Source: Ciborinia camelliae (Eukaryota > Ascomycota > Leotiomycetes > Helotiales > Sclerotiniaceae). From it: 64,000 nucleotides of DNA. Every line of letters begins with the position of its first letter. Within the stretch, counting starts at the first letter, position 1. The DNA is taken from the NCBI GenBank assembly GCA_025890175.1, contig JANPYM010000005.1, positions 1,254,440-1,318,439 on the forward strand. Reading direction: 5' to 3'. This document shows, piece by piece, positions 24,097 to 36,571 of the stretch. The position numbers were made by a program, and so were the translations under genes. The notes under the pieces are model-generated. The model was not told the origin of the DNA and did not search any database. It worked only from the letters and a program-made list of their open reading frames with translations.

Positions 24097-26458
24097 ACTG
24101 TAACTATGTTATATGAACTAGGGAAAGCAAACAAATTTTTCAAATGCGTTTTGCAATGATATCAATGATTTATTTATGAGCGATGAAAGGATGGGAAACG
24201 GTGACAGGACAGGTTATTTTGGTGGCTTTACAAAATTGGTTAATACTTTACAATGACATACCCCTTTTATGATTTTTCAAATATTCTCTTGCAAATCTGA
24301 GACACTCAAAATCTTTTTCAACACCTCCAGCCCGACCGTTAATATAATAGTCACCAGTTGGAACTAAATATTTTCCCCAGTCCTTACCCTACCTAGTTAT
24401 GTGTTACCTCTAAGGTTGCCTCCCTTGGGAATATATACGTGATGTTCAATAGGTGATGGTGTATTCATACACAACCTGTTGAACATATTGTATTGTTGTA
24501 GTGACTATCGAGCTAGTGTACATAGAACTATTTTATAACAATACAACTATAGAGGGCGTGAATGTCTAATCGTGAATGGTTAAGTAGTATTTGAGTAGGA
24601 GCTGAAGTTTGGATGATGAGATTAGATGAGATGGTATTTATGAGATATTAGGATTGTTAATTGGTTGAATGAGTGTATAGACTGAGAAAGGGGTCGATGC
24701 TTTAAGAGTATTTATGGAAATGCTTTGAGGAAAGGGGGGGTCTAGAGTTAGAAGGCTTCCTCGGCTCACGACACAAGTGCATCGGACTGTCGTTTCAATA
24801 CATCCAATGCCAGAGGCCACTTATATGGCAATCTTTGCTCTATTGACATACAGCCATTCCGTTTCCCGAATAATACTTCGATCTGTAGCTATCTGAGGAC
24901 AATAAGTTCATTTTTAAGTGGGAGAGAATGTTTCAGTCAATCCATTCTATATTCTCGTCATCGTTATACACAAGCGTAAAAGCAATTTGATGGCAAAAGC
25001 ACCAACATGGTTGACTGCAGCTCAAAGCTTTATTATAGATCAAGGCTATTTGAAGAGAGCTAATTACATTTTGAGTCTGAACTCCGCAGTTTACGATAAA
25101 TAAGTTATAACTAGTTGTCCCGGGCTAATCTTTGTGCTAAAGAAAAAAATCTTTATTATCATCAAAGACCTCCAGCTTTATTTAACGATAAGAGGCATTG
25201 GAGTGAATATTTGAAAAAGATAAGCGAAACTCGGGGCCGTAAGTTAAGTGAATGGTATCGGGCGAAAGGAATCCACAGTACCGAACGCTGGAGTCAAGAA
25301 GAAAAATCTGTTTTGGAGTAGGCACATCCGGTGATTCCAAACAGTTTATAAGTCTTGGTTCACTATCAGCTCGAAAGATCTGCTCTATAAATGATCAATT
25401 TCGGGAAGTCTCTGATTTTCGAGCAAAGGAGGCCCTGATCACTCCCAAACGGAATAATCGTATACTCAGGCTGATAATGAAAAGATTGTTATATAAACGA
25501 CATTTGATATTATCTAGATGTATTAAAACAATAGTACAATATGCGGTATTTGTATCTGGAAAATGCACTTATATTTAAAGTCTAATTGTTAAGCTAAGGT
25601 TGGATATTTCATGATAGATCATCGAAACGATTCTATTGATGCCCTTTAATGGCAAGGACTACTCTTAACCAAATTTTCTTTAGTGCCAATCTCTTAGAAG
25701 ATAAGTCCAGAAACATCAAGGTCCGAACTTCGAAGAAGGGGTAAAAGGTTAAAAAGTTACCTGCACGTGAAATGCCTCTCTCTAAATTTCTCTGGGATAA
25801 TATGAATGAAAAGCGTCGGGTGGAATAATATCATAATTTTTCGAACTCTCTCATCCTCAACTATACCGAATTCTTATGACCAGGAGTTTTGTCAATTGTT
25901 ACGAAGCAACAAAAATGACGTGGCCTGATCGCGGTTAGGCTGGTAACTTTCAGTACAATTTGATGCAATTCTGTAGTAGTATCACGAATAACGTTGTGAT
26001 ACTACTATATGATGTGCTGCAGCAGAAGCTGGGCTCATCTTCAGACCTTATTCATCAATACAACAACCAGAACAATGACAGACGAGAGCTTTCTACTACA
26101 ACAAGGGACACAATTCTCTCCTCCCATCACCAATCACCGTGCTCCATTTCTAGGTTATTTGCAGATGATATTGAGACGGAATGAAGAAACGAAAAACTTC
26201 CTTGCTATCCATTCTCCTATTGTACGTGCCTGATCAATGCGAAGAAGTTACTTCAAAAAAGATGTTATGTTCAAGGTCAAAAGTACTAGGTAGGCGAAAC
26301 TATTACACCCTCCAGGCGCAGGTAGCAGCAATACCGTGCAAATATACATCAGAATATCTTTAATATGCAGCCAATTTTGCAACTTCAATTACAATCTTCG
26401 TTCCCTTCGTTGTCCAATAATGGACACATCTTCAATATCTTCCTGAATAAAATACTCT
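24097..26458. other. Intergenic region with unrecognised ORF fragments
   Basis: Short plus-strand frames at 24918-25103, 25115-25321, 25252-25578 and 25960-26184 follow one another in different frames. Some stretches look protein-like (for example RHWSEYLKKISETRGRKLSE), but I recognise no family. It could be a decayed gene or a decayed element; no repeat ends were found. Confidence 0.35.
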
Positions 26459-28865
26459 CTACTCTGGCTGTTTGCCAACACTTCGTCTACTCATTCCCAG
26501 ATTTTGCAACTCCATCCCTTCACCCAATCCACCACTCTTCCCTTCCCCTTTCCAACTCTCTCCACTCCTCGTCATTCCAGCGCTAGGGCTATCAACTTGA
26601 AACTCTCCTCGCTCAGCTCGTCCCTCATCACTATCACCCTCAATTTCCAAGGATCCCTTGGAATTTCGGCTACCCCCCTCTAAATTACCACCCACCAGCA
26701 TGCCATCCCCGCTAGCATACACCTTAGTTGAGAGTCCTTCCTCCTCAATCACTTCTCCATGATTGCCCCCGACACTAATCATCGTAAACGGACTTGCCGT
26801 TGCAGCATCCAGCACTTCCAATTCCTCCTTAGTGAACCATCTTGGTAGTACCCACATCCTAACCGGAATCAGCGCCAAAATAAAGACTGGAAACCCCACT
26901 GCTGCAATCGTCTGTGTGATAGCAAATGTGGCACCAAAACCAAAGAGTTGGATTGCTACGAATATCCAGATAGCTGATTTCCGGGGAAGATGTCGTAAGG
27001 GGTCGGACGAAGGGGTTAGCGAGGAATCTTTGAGAAGGAAGATAATTTTAGTAGTCATGCCGTTGCCGAGGAGGGCTTGGATGCCCATGACGAAGAATAG
27101 GCCTGCCAGGACGCCTTGAGGGATGAGATGAATGACTATAAGAAGAGGACCAGTCATGGTCCCTAGGGTTAATAGACCTTGGGCTAGATTGCTGACGCGT
27201 TGTTCGACGACGTGGGATGTGACTGATTTGAGATGACCTTTTGAATCCCCAGATTCGTCGGGATCGGCAACGAGTTTGGTGACGCAAAGAGACTGGGTGT
27301 GAAATGGAGCTTGCGGGATAAGACCATTTGGGAAAGGAACTCCCAGCAAACCGGCTATGCCGGTTGTTAGACCGAGGAGGAAGAGATCCCAATGAAAACC
27401 GGCAGGCTTGCGGAGGGGGAATTCTGTCCCTTGGGCCATTAGAGAAGATACTATACTTAATTAGTCACTGCATGTCTGTATAAAAATGGAGGAGCCTGTA
27501 ATTTACCATTATGATCGAAATAAAACAAGATTGTAAGTAAAATAGCAAAAGGTATCGCAATAAACACATCCGAAACCCTAACATCCCAAAATTGTACAAA
27601 CCATCCTCTATCAGTGGTTGGAAAGAAAGCTCTGCTTGTAGGTAGTTTACTTAAATCCACATCTCCCATCTTACCAATGTGTACAAACCCCGTAAAAAAG
27701 ATGATGGTGAGAGGCGTGCCGTAATCTTTAATAAAGACTCGGACGTATTGTTGGAATAATGGACTGTCTCCAATAACACCACACAGGAATCCCATGATGG
27801 TAACTAGTAATGCGATGACGATAGAAAGGTAAAATGTTTCATCCGAGCCTTGACGAGTGAGGACTTGGATACCTTTCTGGAGGTAGATAAAAGCTACGTA
27901 AAATCCAAAGATGTCGCAAGAGAAACGAGTGACATAACGGAGTCCATTGCAGGAATTGGTAATAGCCAATATCCAATGCATTAATAGAGACCATCTATCC
28001 CGTCAGTCTCTGAAGATACAATAAAGAGTGGAATGATCATATATATACTCACAATCCAATTAATGCCATAAATGCGAAATAATTTGCCCCAGTAGGAACA
28101 ATGATATCGTAGACAGTACTGTCCAAATCAGCATCTAACGTGACCTTTGCAGCATCGAACTTACTAGTTGAAAACAGTGATTGGTCCTGTAACTCCTACG
28201 ATAACCAACGGTTGCGCGGCAAACACTGCAAAGACCACTGATCCTAGGACCGAAGAAAGTAGTACTTCATTAACACCGTAACTCATATTCGTCTTTGTAA
28301 ACCTATATCCAGATCAGAAAAGGTTTCATCATGCAGGTTTGACAGGAGACTTACATATCCAAAGAAAAAGCTAGAGCAGGTAGTATACTGTCCTAAAGTT
28401 AGCTATTTGTCCACGACCATGTTCTCCCAACTCATTTTCATGACCTCTCTTCCCAGCATAAGAAGATTGGCCCCCAAGTGAAGGAGTGACATACTTCGCA
28501 AAATACATATAAATTGTGGCCGGCACAACCCTATAGTCCCAGGCATCCGTCCAATCACTCCAATAGAAGGGTGCTCGCCTCTTCACATCGTTAATCATGC
28601 CTCTAAATAGTCTAACTTTGTACCATTTTGGGGTATGTCTATTTCTCGTAGAAGTATTCGTATTCGCTGCTTGCAGACCATTGTCTTCATTCACTTCTTC
28701 CACATTATGAGATGTAGGATGTGTGTTAGTGGGAATTAAAGAATTGAACCGATTGAGCCAGGACTTTGATGTAGAGGTATTTTGGGGAGCTAGAGGGGGA
28801 TTGGAGACTGAGTTGTGCGAGAGAGGATTATGGAGCGAATAGGGATTGGAAGATTGAGTGGCCAT
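26459..28865 (-). CDS. Bor1/SLC4-type anion (borate) transporter
   Basis: Exons 28865-28495, 28387-28355, 28302-28165, 28118-28053, 27994-27507 and 27450-26459 give 695 aa. The family exports borate or bicarbonate across the plasma membrane. After a hydrophilic N-terminus, residues 93-135 read KRRAPFYWSDWTDAW...YMYFANILPALAFSLDM, a family hallmark. It is followed by VLLSSVLGSVVFAVFAAQPLVIVGVTGPITVFNYTVYDI and a long set of membrane spans with VPFPNGLIPQAPFHTQSL and VVEQRVSNLAQGLLT. The last 120 residues are a Gly/Ser/Glu-rich cytoplasmic tail. Exon 2 has only 33 bases. All introns are phase 2 except the last (phase 1). Function as a boron efflux pump is by homology. Confidence 0.93.
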
Positions 28866-29625
28866 TGTGATGGTAATTATTATTCAGAAGGGTAGGAATC
28901 CGAGAGCAGTAAACGAGGCATCGAAATATATATAGATATATATATAGATATATAGGTAAGGTAGGGAGATATATATGTAGATATAGATATATATATATAT
29001 GTGTGTATATAAACACTCGAAACCTTGAGAAGTCTGGAGCAATGGAAGTTGTAGATATTTAAGTATTATTGTAAATTGGGTTTATTGATATTTTTATTTT
29101 TTATTTTTGGAGGGCGGTCAAACCGCATTCAAAGTCCCTCTCCTCGTGAGGAGTCCCTTGGCGTATTGTGGGGTAACCGGGTGGGGTAACTTCGGATGAC
29201 GCTAATATGGATGTTATAACACCCCTGTTTGAAGATGGGATCCTTGCTTACTTTAGCCAGCCAATCACATGCTGATCGCATACCCGTCACTACCTGAGTG
29301 AAAAGGGAGGCCCAGTCAGTTGTCTTCAACACAGAAAACAACAATAACTTCAAAATGATGATTCTCTGGTCGTTGTCATTCATCTATCCGGATCAAAATC
29401 ATGGTGGTAGCATAATGAAGCTGTGCTATCTTACCAAAGGGTTCCATGTTGTAAGCCTTTCACCACATATTCTTCGGCAAATAGGAGAATATTGCAGCCC
29501 AAGTGTAACAAAATCTTGCTCAAATTTCCGAATTTCAATCTGATCATTTGCCATGTCGATTTGGGTATCTTCATATATGTGTTGAGTTATCGATAAGAAA
29601 TAAACATGCAATTATATCGTGAAGC
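28866..29625. other. Intergenic region with an AT microsatellite
   Basis: Upstream of the transporter gene. A TA/GATA-rich run occupies 28925-29008. No supported ORF in the remainder, which probably also contains the lipase gene terminator. Confidence 0.5.
28925..29008. repeat. TA/GATA-rich simple repeat
   Basis: Imperfect run of TATATAGA and TATATATA units close upstream of the Bor1-type transporter start codon (28865), so probably in its promoter or leader. Confidence 0.85.
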
Positions 29626-31802
29626 CTAACGTCTGGAGAGGATTTCTCTCTTTGTTGCATCTTCCTTCACCCATGTCTCAATCCGTTCAGCTACATTTCC
29701 AACCAAGCTTTCATATTGCGGCCCTGGGAAGAAAATACCACAGTGTGCCCCGATTTCATCCACCCCTTCCATATAAACTCGGACCCAGCAGGCATCTTTC
29801 TTTCCCCCAGACTCCGGAGGTAGCATACAAAACTTCTTGTCCTTTTTCTGTTTTCCCGTCTTCTTAGCCTTCTCTGCCGTCTCTGCCTTCTCCGCGTTAT
29901 CCACCTTCTCCGCGTTATCCACCTTCTCCGCTTTCTGGCCGTTCTCTTTTCCTTTGGGGGATTTGGGATCCAGCGTAGCTTGCGGCTTTTCCTCCCCCTT
30001 TTCTCCTTCCAATCTTTGCTTCTCTTTAGTCCTCATTTGCTTCTCCTCTTCTTGTCGAGCCTTCTTTTGTCTTTTCTTAATCAACTTGCGACGATCTTTG
30101 AGAGCACTTTCTCGATCCTTCAAGGCTTGATTATAGGCTTTCATAATGCGTTTGTGTTCTTTCTCTGCGATCTTTCGAGAGTCTTTATCTGTATAGAGAT
30201 CCAAGTTTATTGGTTGTGGTTTCGTTGGAGCATCGGGAATAGGAGGGAGTAGAGGTTCGGTGGATACCTTTTGTGTAGTAGCATTGGAACTCTTTGTTTC
30301 CTCGGCATGTGATAAGGTTGCGATAGGGTCGATTTCATCGTCTTCGATAGGTATTGAGCCAATGTGTAGCATTTCTGGTGATTGTGGAGCATAATCATGA
30401 ACTCCTGAACCACTTCCTAGCTCCTTAATCTGTGCCTCAACCTGCCGCATATGTATGTTACTGCAAGTCGGAGTTTTATTTTCAACTGATGTTGGAGACC
30501 GGGTTCCAGAATTATCCAGACTTAGGTTACTCATACATGCGCCAATGTTGTCATTAGGCGATTCTTTAACAGCAGAATTTTTGGGCTTCTTGAGCCGGCC
30601 AGTACTTGCCGTATAATAATTGACGAATCTCCTCCGGGGATACTGATTTTGGTTCACAGAATTGCTTAGTCCAGCAAGTTCATCAACATCTTCTAGGGCA
30701 CGTATTTTGGAATAGCGATTCATCAAGCCAGGATAATCTGCAAGACAACCTCCAAACTCCAAATGGGATTTGTAATACTGTAAGGTTGCAGAAGTTAAAC
30801 CACTTAACTTTGCAAATGCCCCAACACCCTCGGCGTGCTTATTGACAAAATGTAAGAAGTTGTCGAATCCTTTTCGTTCCGTTATTCTAACATCGTTGGA
30901 GAAAGGGGCATTATAATATGGATCATTTGGTGGAGGAGTAGCTAACGATATCATACTTTGCGCATCACTCCCTTGATACATAGTATTCGAGTCTGATAGA
31001 GTGCTTGCAAGACTTGATGTAGATGAATGACCACTTATCGACGACGAACTTGCCCCCGCGGCCCCCGTGGGTGACAACATCCCATTTCCTATACTTGGAG
31101 GATCTGGCGCAGGACTAAAAAGACTTCTAATTCCACTCATTACAACTCCAGGATGCATACCGAGAAATGGGGTATCAAAGCTAATTGTCCCCAATATCGT
31201 ATGGCGAAATGGACGATTTGTTGGAGGAGGTGGTCGTAGAAGGACGACCTCTGAAGACAAGATCCCTCCCATACTATGACCGAGTAGAATGATGTCGGTC
31301 AAATAATCTTCATGGGGTTCTAGCCTGATAACTTTTAGTCAGTGATGGATGAAGATAGGCAAAGGAGTACTCACCAAACGCTAAAATCATCTCGGGCAAA
31401 GTCGATAGCTTTTCTGGACTTGTACCTAGGATAAATCTTGGTGTGGACAACATGAGTTTCTCTGAGCATGACCTTCAAAAGATTATGAACATGAGCAGGA
31501 AAACTTTGGAAACTGGCTTCGTTACCCAAAAACCCGTGAATGTAAATTAGCAATAATTTGCGACGGCCATCTCGATCAGATTCTGAAGGTGCTAAAGAAT
31601 GTGTAGAAGATGATCTTGGATCATACGAACGCCATTGCTCTGAGATTAACAAATTCCTGTTCGCATCATCATTTGTATATGGTGGAGGGGGCTGAAAAGA
31701 CTCTTCTCGGGGTGGAAGTGGGGGCGGGGTATATCTTATTGTTGGAACTTCTGGTCGCTCCTGTCGAGCTTTCTCTTCTACCTGAGCAGGAGGAGTAGGC
31801 AT
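29626..31802 (-). CDS. Alpha/beta-hydrolase (DUF676/lipase-like) protein
   Basis: Exons 31802-31375 and 31324-29626 give 708 aa. After a Pro-rich N-terminus (1-45) the hydrolase core shows LLLIYIHGFLGNEASF (84-99, oxyanion-hole HG), then the nucleophile elbow ILLGHSMGG (155-163) with Ser160. The middle contains KGFDNFLHFVNKHAEGVGAFAKL and low-complexity Ser/Pro stretches. The region from about 510 to 660 is a highly charged Lys/Glu coiled-coil-like segment with a six-residue repeat EKVDNA/EKAETA. A compact conserved end (ACWVRVYMEGVDEIGAHCGIFF) follows. Substrate unknown; no signal peptide or membrane span is seen, so it is likely cytoplasmic. The catalytic Asp and His cannot be assigned with certainty. 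Confidence 0.85.
29876..29938. repeat. In-frame short repeat in the lipase-like gene
   Basis: TCCACCTTCTCCGCGTTA occurs twice back to back, flanked by degenerate copies. On the minus strand it encodes repeated EKVDNA hexapeptides, so copy number may vary without shifting frame. Confidence 0.85.
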
Positions 31803-32237
31803 GGTTCTTCTTGGACTATCAGTTGTAAGCTAGATACGAAGTATGTACCTAGGTACTGTATCGTTGATGTTTTGGTTCCATACAGATAATCGTACGCGTG
31901 GCAGTACTGACCTCCTTTTGTATGGATGGTAGTACGGGTAGTAGGGTAGTAGGTGAATATAGGCAATTAAGCAAATCAAATAAATATTTTCAAGTTTGAA
32001 TACCTAGGAACAAGTCTGTAAGTACCTAGATTTATTAAAGGTATTCAGCCATATGTATTTTCGATACAGTCAATACCTCATAAAAAATATACCGATATTT
32101 ATTTTTCAGATCAATTTAGGCTATTTAATTAAAACCCATATATAGGTACTATTATTAGGTGCCCAATGACCCATAGGTACCTACCCAGGTACCAGGGGAG
32201 ATCGATACGGTTCAAATTAATGTTATGGCATTTTAGA

Positions 32238-32367
<130 letters not shown>

Positions 32368-34271
32368 TGCCATCTATAGATGTCTAGGTAGATACTAGGT
32401 AGGTAAGGTAGGCATGATTCCATTAGCCTTTAGGTATTCCAAATCGTGAATTGAATATCGTGATGCAAAATGATTTCAACGTTAGGTAGGTCTACGGGTC
32501 CCTAAGGTAGGTATGCTGGAGGTACTTGTATAATTGTATACCTAGGTAGGTACCCATATAGGTACTCGTAATTGATAATGTATCATACGGTCTTACCTAG
32601 TATTTATCAAACAATACCTACATCAATACCTACCTACCTACCTACCTACCTACATATCACCAGAATGAAAACAGCATAATAATACCTAATAAGACTTGTT
32701 ATTACCTGTCTGTACCTTGGGCTGTACCTACCTTTCTTCATCGACTGAAATATCCATCTATCCACTCACGCGAATCGCCTTCAATCTCCTGTCCCTACTG
32801 GGCTCGCTCAGCCTCGCTAGACAATGTGCAAGTTGTAACCGCCACATCAAAGCTCTAACACTCGGTAGGTAGGTGGGTAATGCATGCCAATGAACAATTA
32901 TGCTTCATAGCGAGATTTATTTTGGGACCTCAAGTCAGGTACGAGTCACACTAGGCTGAGAACTCCTTAACTAGTGCGTGATCCGATCTTGCAGTTCACT
33001 AGGTAGCTGGGAGATCCTAACTAGGTATGAGGTCTACTCTGTTACCTGTATAGTAGGTATTATTAGTATTAGTATTAAGTATAGGTAGTAGGTTCAATGT
33101 TAAAGTTGATAAATCAACAAAATCAAACATTACAGTATACTATAACTACACCTGCAGTATTCTTCTTCCTTCTCTTACCAAAATTTCACTTCAATCCGTA
33201 CATGCATTATTGCATTCATTAATTACCACCTACCTCAGAAGATTGCTGACCGGATATTTCCGTAGCGATGGATGAACTTTGAAGCCATAAGGTAACTGTC
33301 AACGTTGGACACATACCTCGCTCGGGAATCGGGATTCAGGAGAAACGAAACTCGTATGCTCATCCTAATGTCCTACCTAATGTCCTACCTAATGTTACAG
33401 AAAGACACCAAAGACACCAAAAACACCAAAGACGCCACGGTCCATGATCCGTGGGCCGTCAGTGATACTTATTAGGCATTTAACTTTCTCCCTCCACGTC
33501 CCGTCCTTCGAAATTCGAATCTGCCCAGAAGTGATGAGCAGAACGATGATGTGATTGTCTCTCTTTTTTTGTTGACTCGGGAGTCGGATGCAGTAGTACG
33601 CACTCCGTAGAAGTTAGAGAACATTCATCTAGTTTCTAACTTTCTCTAACTTTCCACCTAGTGGTCTCTACCTAGTAGTCTCTACCCACATAGGGGGCAT
33701 ATCCTCGATTCTTCTGAAGTATATCATATCATATGGATACCGTAAGGCCGTCAGAAAAGTTAGATACAGTAAACAATTAGAAATAGGCAATAATACTGTA
33801 ATAATATACTTCCGTAGAATTGGTTCTCGTAGGTACTAGATTCTTCGCAAGTTCACAAGTTCACACTGGCACAGGAATCACAACGCTCCATGAGTCCCTG
33901 GTGCTGTATTTTTAAATTAAATCTCGACAATTCTTACCTACTTTAAGTACCTAATCCGAGTGACAACTGACAAGTCACCATTCATTCATATATAATTCAT
34001 AACATCCATAATATCCATCCAGTTCAATCTTATATTAAACTCGTACCAGTACTCTAGTCTGTATCTGTACATACCTACCGACCTACCTACCGACCTACCT
34101 ACCTTATTGTACTGTACTCCGTCGAACAAATGAAGATTCGAGAACTACCTACCTACCTACCTATCTACCAACCTAGTTATGGGACAAATAACGGCTAGAG
34201 ACAAAAATAATCTGATGTTTCTCTCTCTTGATTATTATTATTGCCCTGTCTTCAACTCTCTCTCCCATCAT

Positions 34272-34372
34272 CCCATGCCCATGCCCATGCCCATGCCAGT
34301 CATGCTCTCATGTGGTAGGTAGTATGTACCATGCTCCCATGTTCCCATGTTCCCATGTTTCCATGTTCCCAT
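34272..34372. repeat. ATGCCC and CCCATGTT short tandem repeats
   Basis: About four ATGCCC hexamers, then after a GGTA motif about four CCCATGTT octamers. Intergenic. Confidence 0.85.
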
Positions 34373-34934
34373 TCTTTATATTAACCCTTTCAAGTTCCTT
34401 GAAGCCTCGTGCTTATTTGATAAGTACCTTTCACTACCATGTTTGATTAATCTTCTTCTCATATGATGATTGGTCAATTGATTCAAGTATCCACTCAAAA
34501 TCCTTGAGGTTAAATTTCTATAAAGAGAGATAATTCGTCAGCCTGGCTATTCACGAACCTCCAAAAGGACCAGAGGTAACTCTAGCGAAATTTGCTGTTG
34601 GTCCGTGGTCCGTGCCCCACACACAGTCCCACACCAGTCCCACACCAAATAATCTTACTAACCAAAAGTTGATCTCTTGTACCTGAGCGAGCTCCGAGAT
34701 GCAGTGCGTGAACTATTCACTTTTACTCCCCCCAACCCTCACGAGAACGAGAGAGAAAAAAAACAACAAAAACAAAAACAAAAAAAACACAAACCGTAAA
34801 CCCTCTTTTTCCACAACGGCAATGAGGGTGACGACGAAGTTGTAAATATCACGTCCCAAGTCGGCGGAAGTCACTCTTTTGAATATTAGGTCCCCATTGA
34901 GCGCTGTAGACGCAGCAGCAAACAAGGGCGCGCC

Positions 34935-36571
34935 ATGAACGACGCTGAGCCATCACTCATTCTGGCCAGACACGAGCATGCATACGGGCAATCTCATCAC
35001 AATCATTTAAATCAGCATCAAAAATTACATAAACGACAAACGGCAGCGGCTGAAGATTCCGCAATAACAGAAGTTATTCAAACAATATCCGTGGTCCAAG
35101 AGATTGATGTCGATAGCAATGGATCGACTTTGGCGGTCCAGACCTTTCCAGCGAGCGAATATTATTCGTCTTTGAATATACAGTCTGCAACAACAACACC
35201 TGCGACCTCTTCGAGTTTAGATGCTACTTCTGCGGTTTCTACAGTCGCCGGGGCTCAAGCTACATCATCCGGTCAAGTCATCCTATCGCTATCTTCGAGC
35301 ACTGATGTGACTCCGACTTCCACTCCTTCTACTAGCTTTTCTACCCTCATTTCTAATTCTAATTCAACTACATGTAAGCTGCTTTTCCAAACATTACCCA
35401 GAAACAATGCATTGATGGTATAATATTAGTAATTTCGAGCTCAATCTCAAGTTCGACTCCAGTGTCAGTTTCCAGCTCCACGTCATTATTTTCCAATGCG
35501 ACTGCTTCTTCAGTCTCCAGCTCATCGTCCACAATCAATACTACCACACTTTCTTTTGCCGAATCAACTTCGATATCCTCGTTCGAGACCTTCGCTTCGA
35601 CGATAACATCTTCATCTATTTCTTCGGCTGCGCCGTCAACGACCCCGTTTTCGTCATCATCCTCGCCATCTCAAACAGATTCGGCTAGCAGTGGCGCTTA
35701 TGTGGGTGGAGATACCAGCACTGGTTCGGTATCCGGAGGTAGCAGTGCTACCAGTACGGCAATTGCTGGGGGTGGGGGAAGTGGCAATGGAACGGATAAC
35801 AGTTCGACACCATCGACGTCCACGATAGTGGGCGGCGTAGTTGGCGGAGTAGCTGGGCTTGCTGCACTACTTTTTCTTCTAATGTTTATCTTGAGATGGA
35901 AGAAGAAGAATGGTGGGATGTTATCACTTGGAAGTGTACCCCCTTCAACGATTGCCGGTGGTGCAAATGGTGGAGGAGTTGGTGGGAATGATGGTAGCGG
36001 TTCTGCTACTCAATCCCGAGGCTTCTCTGACCAAGCTCCTCCTAACATGACGGAGCACAGATCCGCCGCAACGGATGTTCCTGCAGCGCTGGCCAACCTC
36101 TCCAAATATAAGCGATCATCTCAAAACACAACAACTAATACAGTTTCTTCAGCAGGCAGTGAAAGAGGCTTCTATAGGGTGTCTGGTAAGAAGCTTCCCT
36201 CTGTTTTTCAACATGGAGGCGACGGTTATGCTGAACCAAATCCAAATACAATGAGCGGATCATCGTTCTATGTCTCCGAGGCACCTCCTGTTCCCAATAC
36301 GAACACCTTGAGTGACACCTCATTCTACCGAGATTCTCAGGGATTCTATGGAGGACAACCAAGCCCACCTCTTGATCCTCCAAATAGAGACTCTGGAGTT
36401 CCGGTCATGAGGCCAAGCCCGGCAAGAACTCCTGTAACGGAACATGGCCCTTTTGCAGGACCACCTGGGCCTATGCCACCGAGACCGGACGCTCTTGGAC
36501 CGGACATTCTGGGGCGTTCACATCCCTCACAAGATGGTTCCCATGCATCAAGATTTACAGAGGAAGTCTGA
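34935..36571 (+). CDS. Ser/Thr-rich single-pass membrane protein
   Basis: Exons 34935-35373 and 35430-36571 give 526 aa. A long Ser/Thr-rich, probably O-glycosylated outer part (about 40-270) is followed by one membrane span, TIVGGVVGGVAGLAALLFLLMFILRW (278-303), then basic KKK and a Gly/Pro-rich cytoplasmic tail. This is the layout of fungal wall-stress sensors of the Mid2/Wsc kind, but there is no Wsc cysteine domain. A dibasic LHKRQ (about 31-35) looks like a Kex2-type processing site, yet no signal peptide precedes it. A 5' exon may be missing: a possible acceptor lies near 34891. The start is therefore uncertain. Function not known. Confidence 0.75.
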
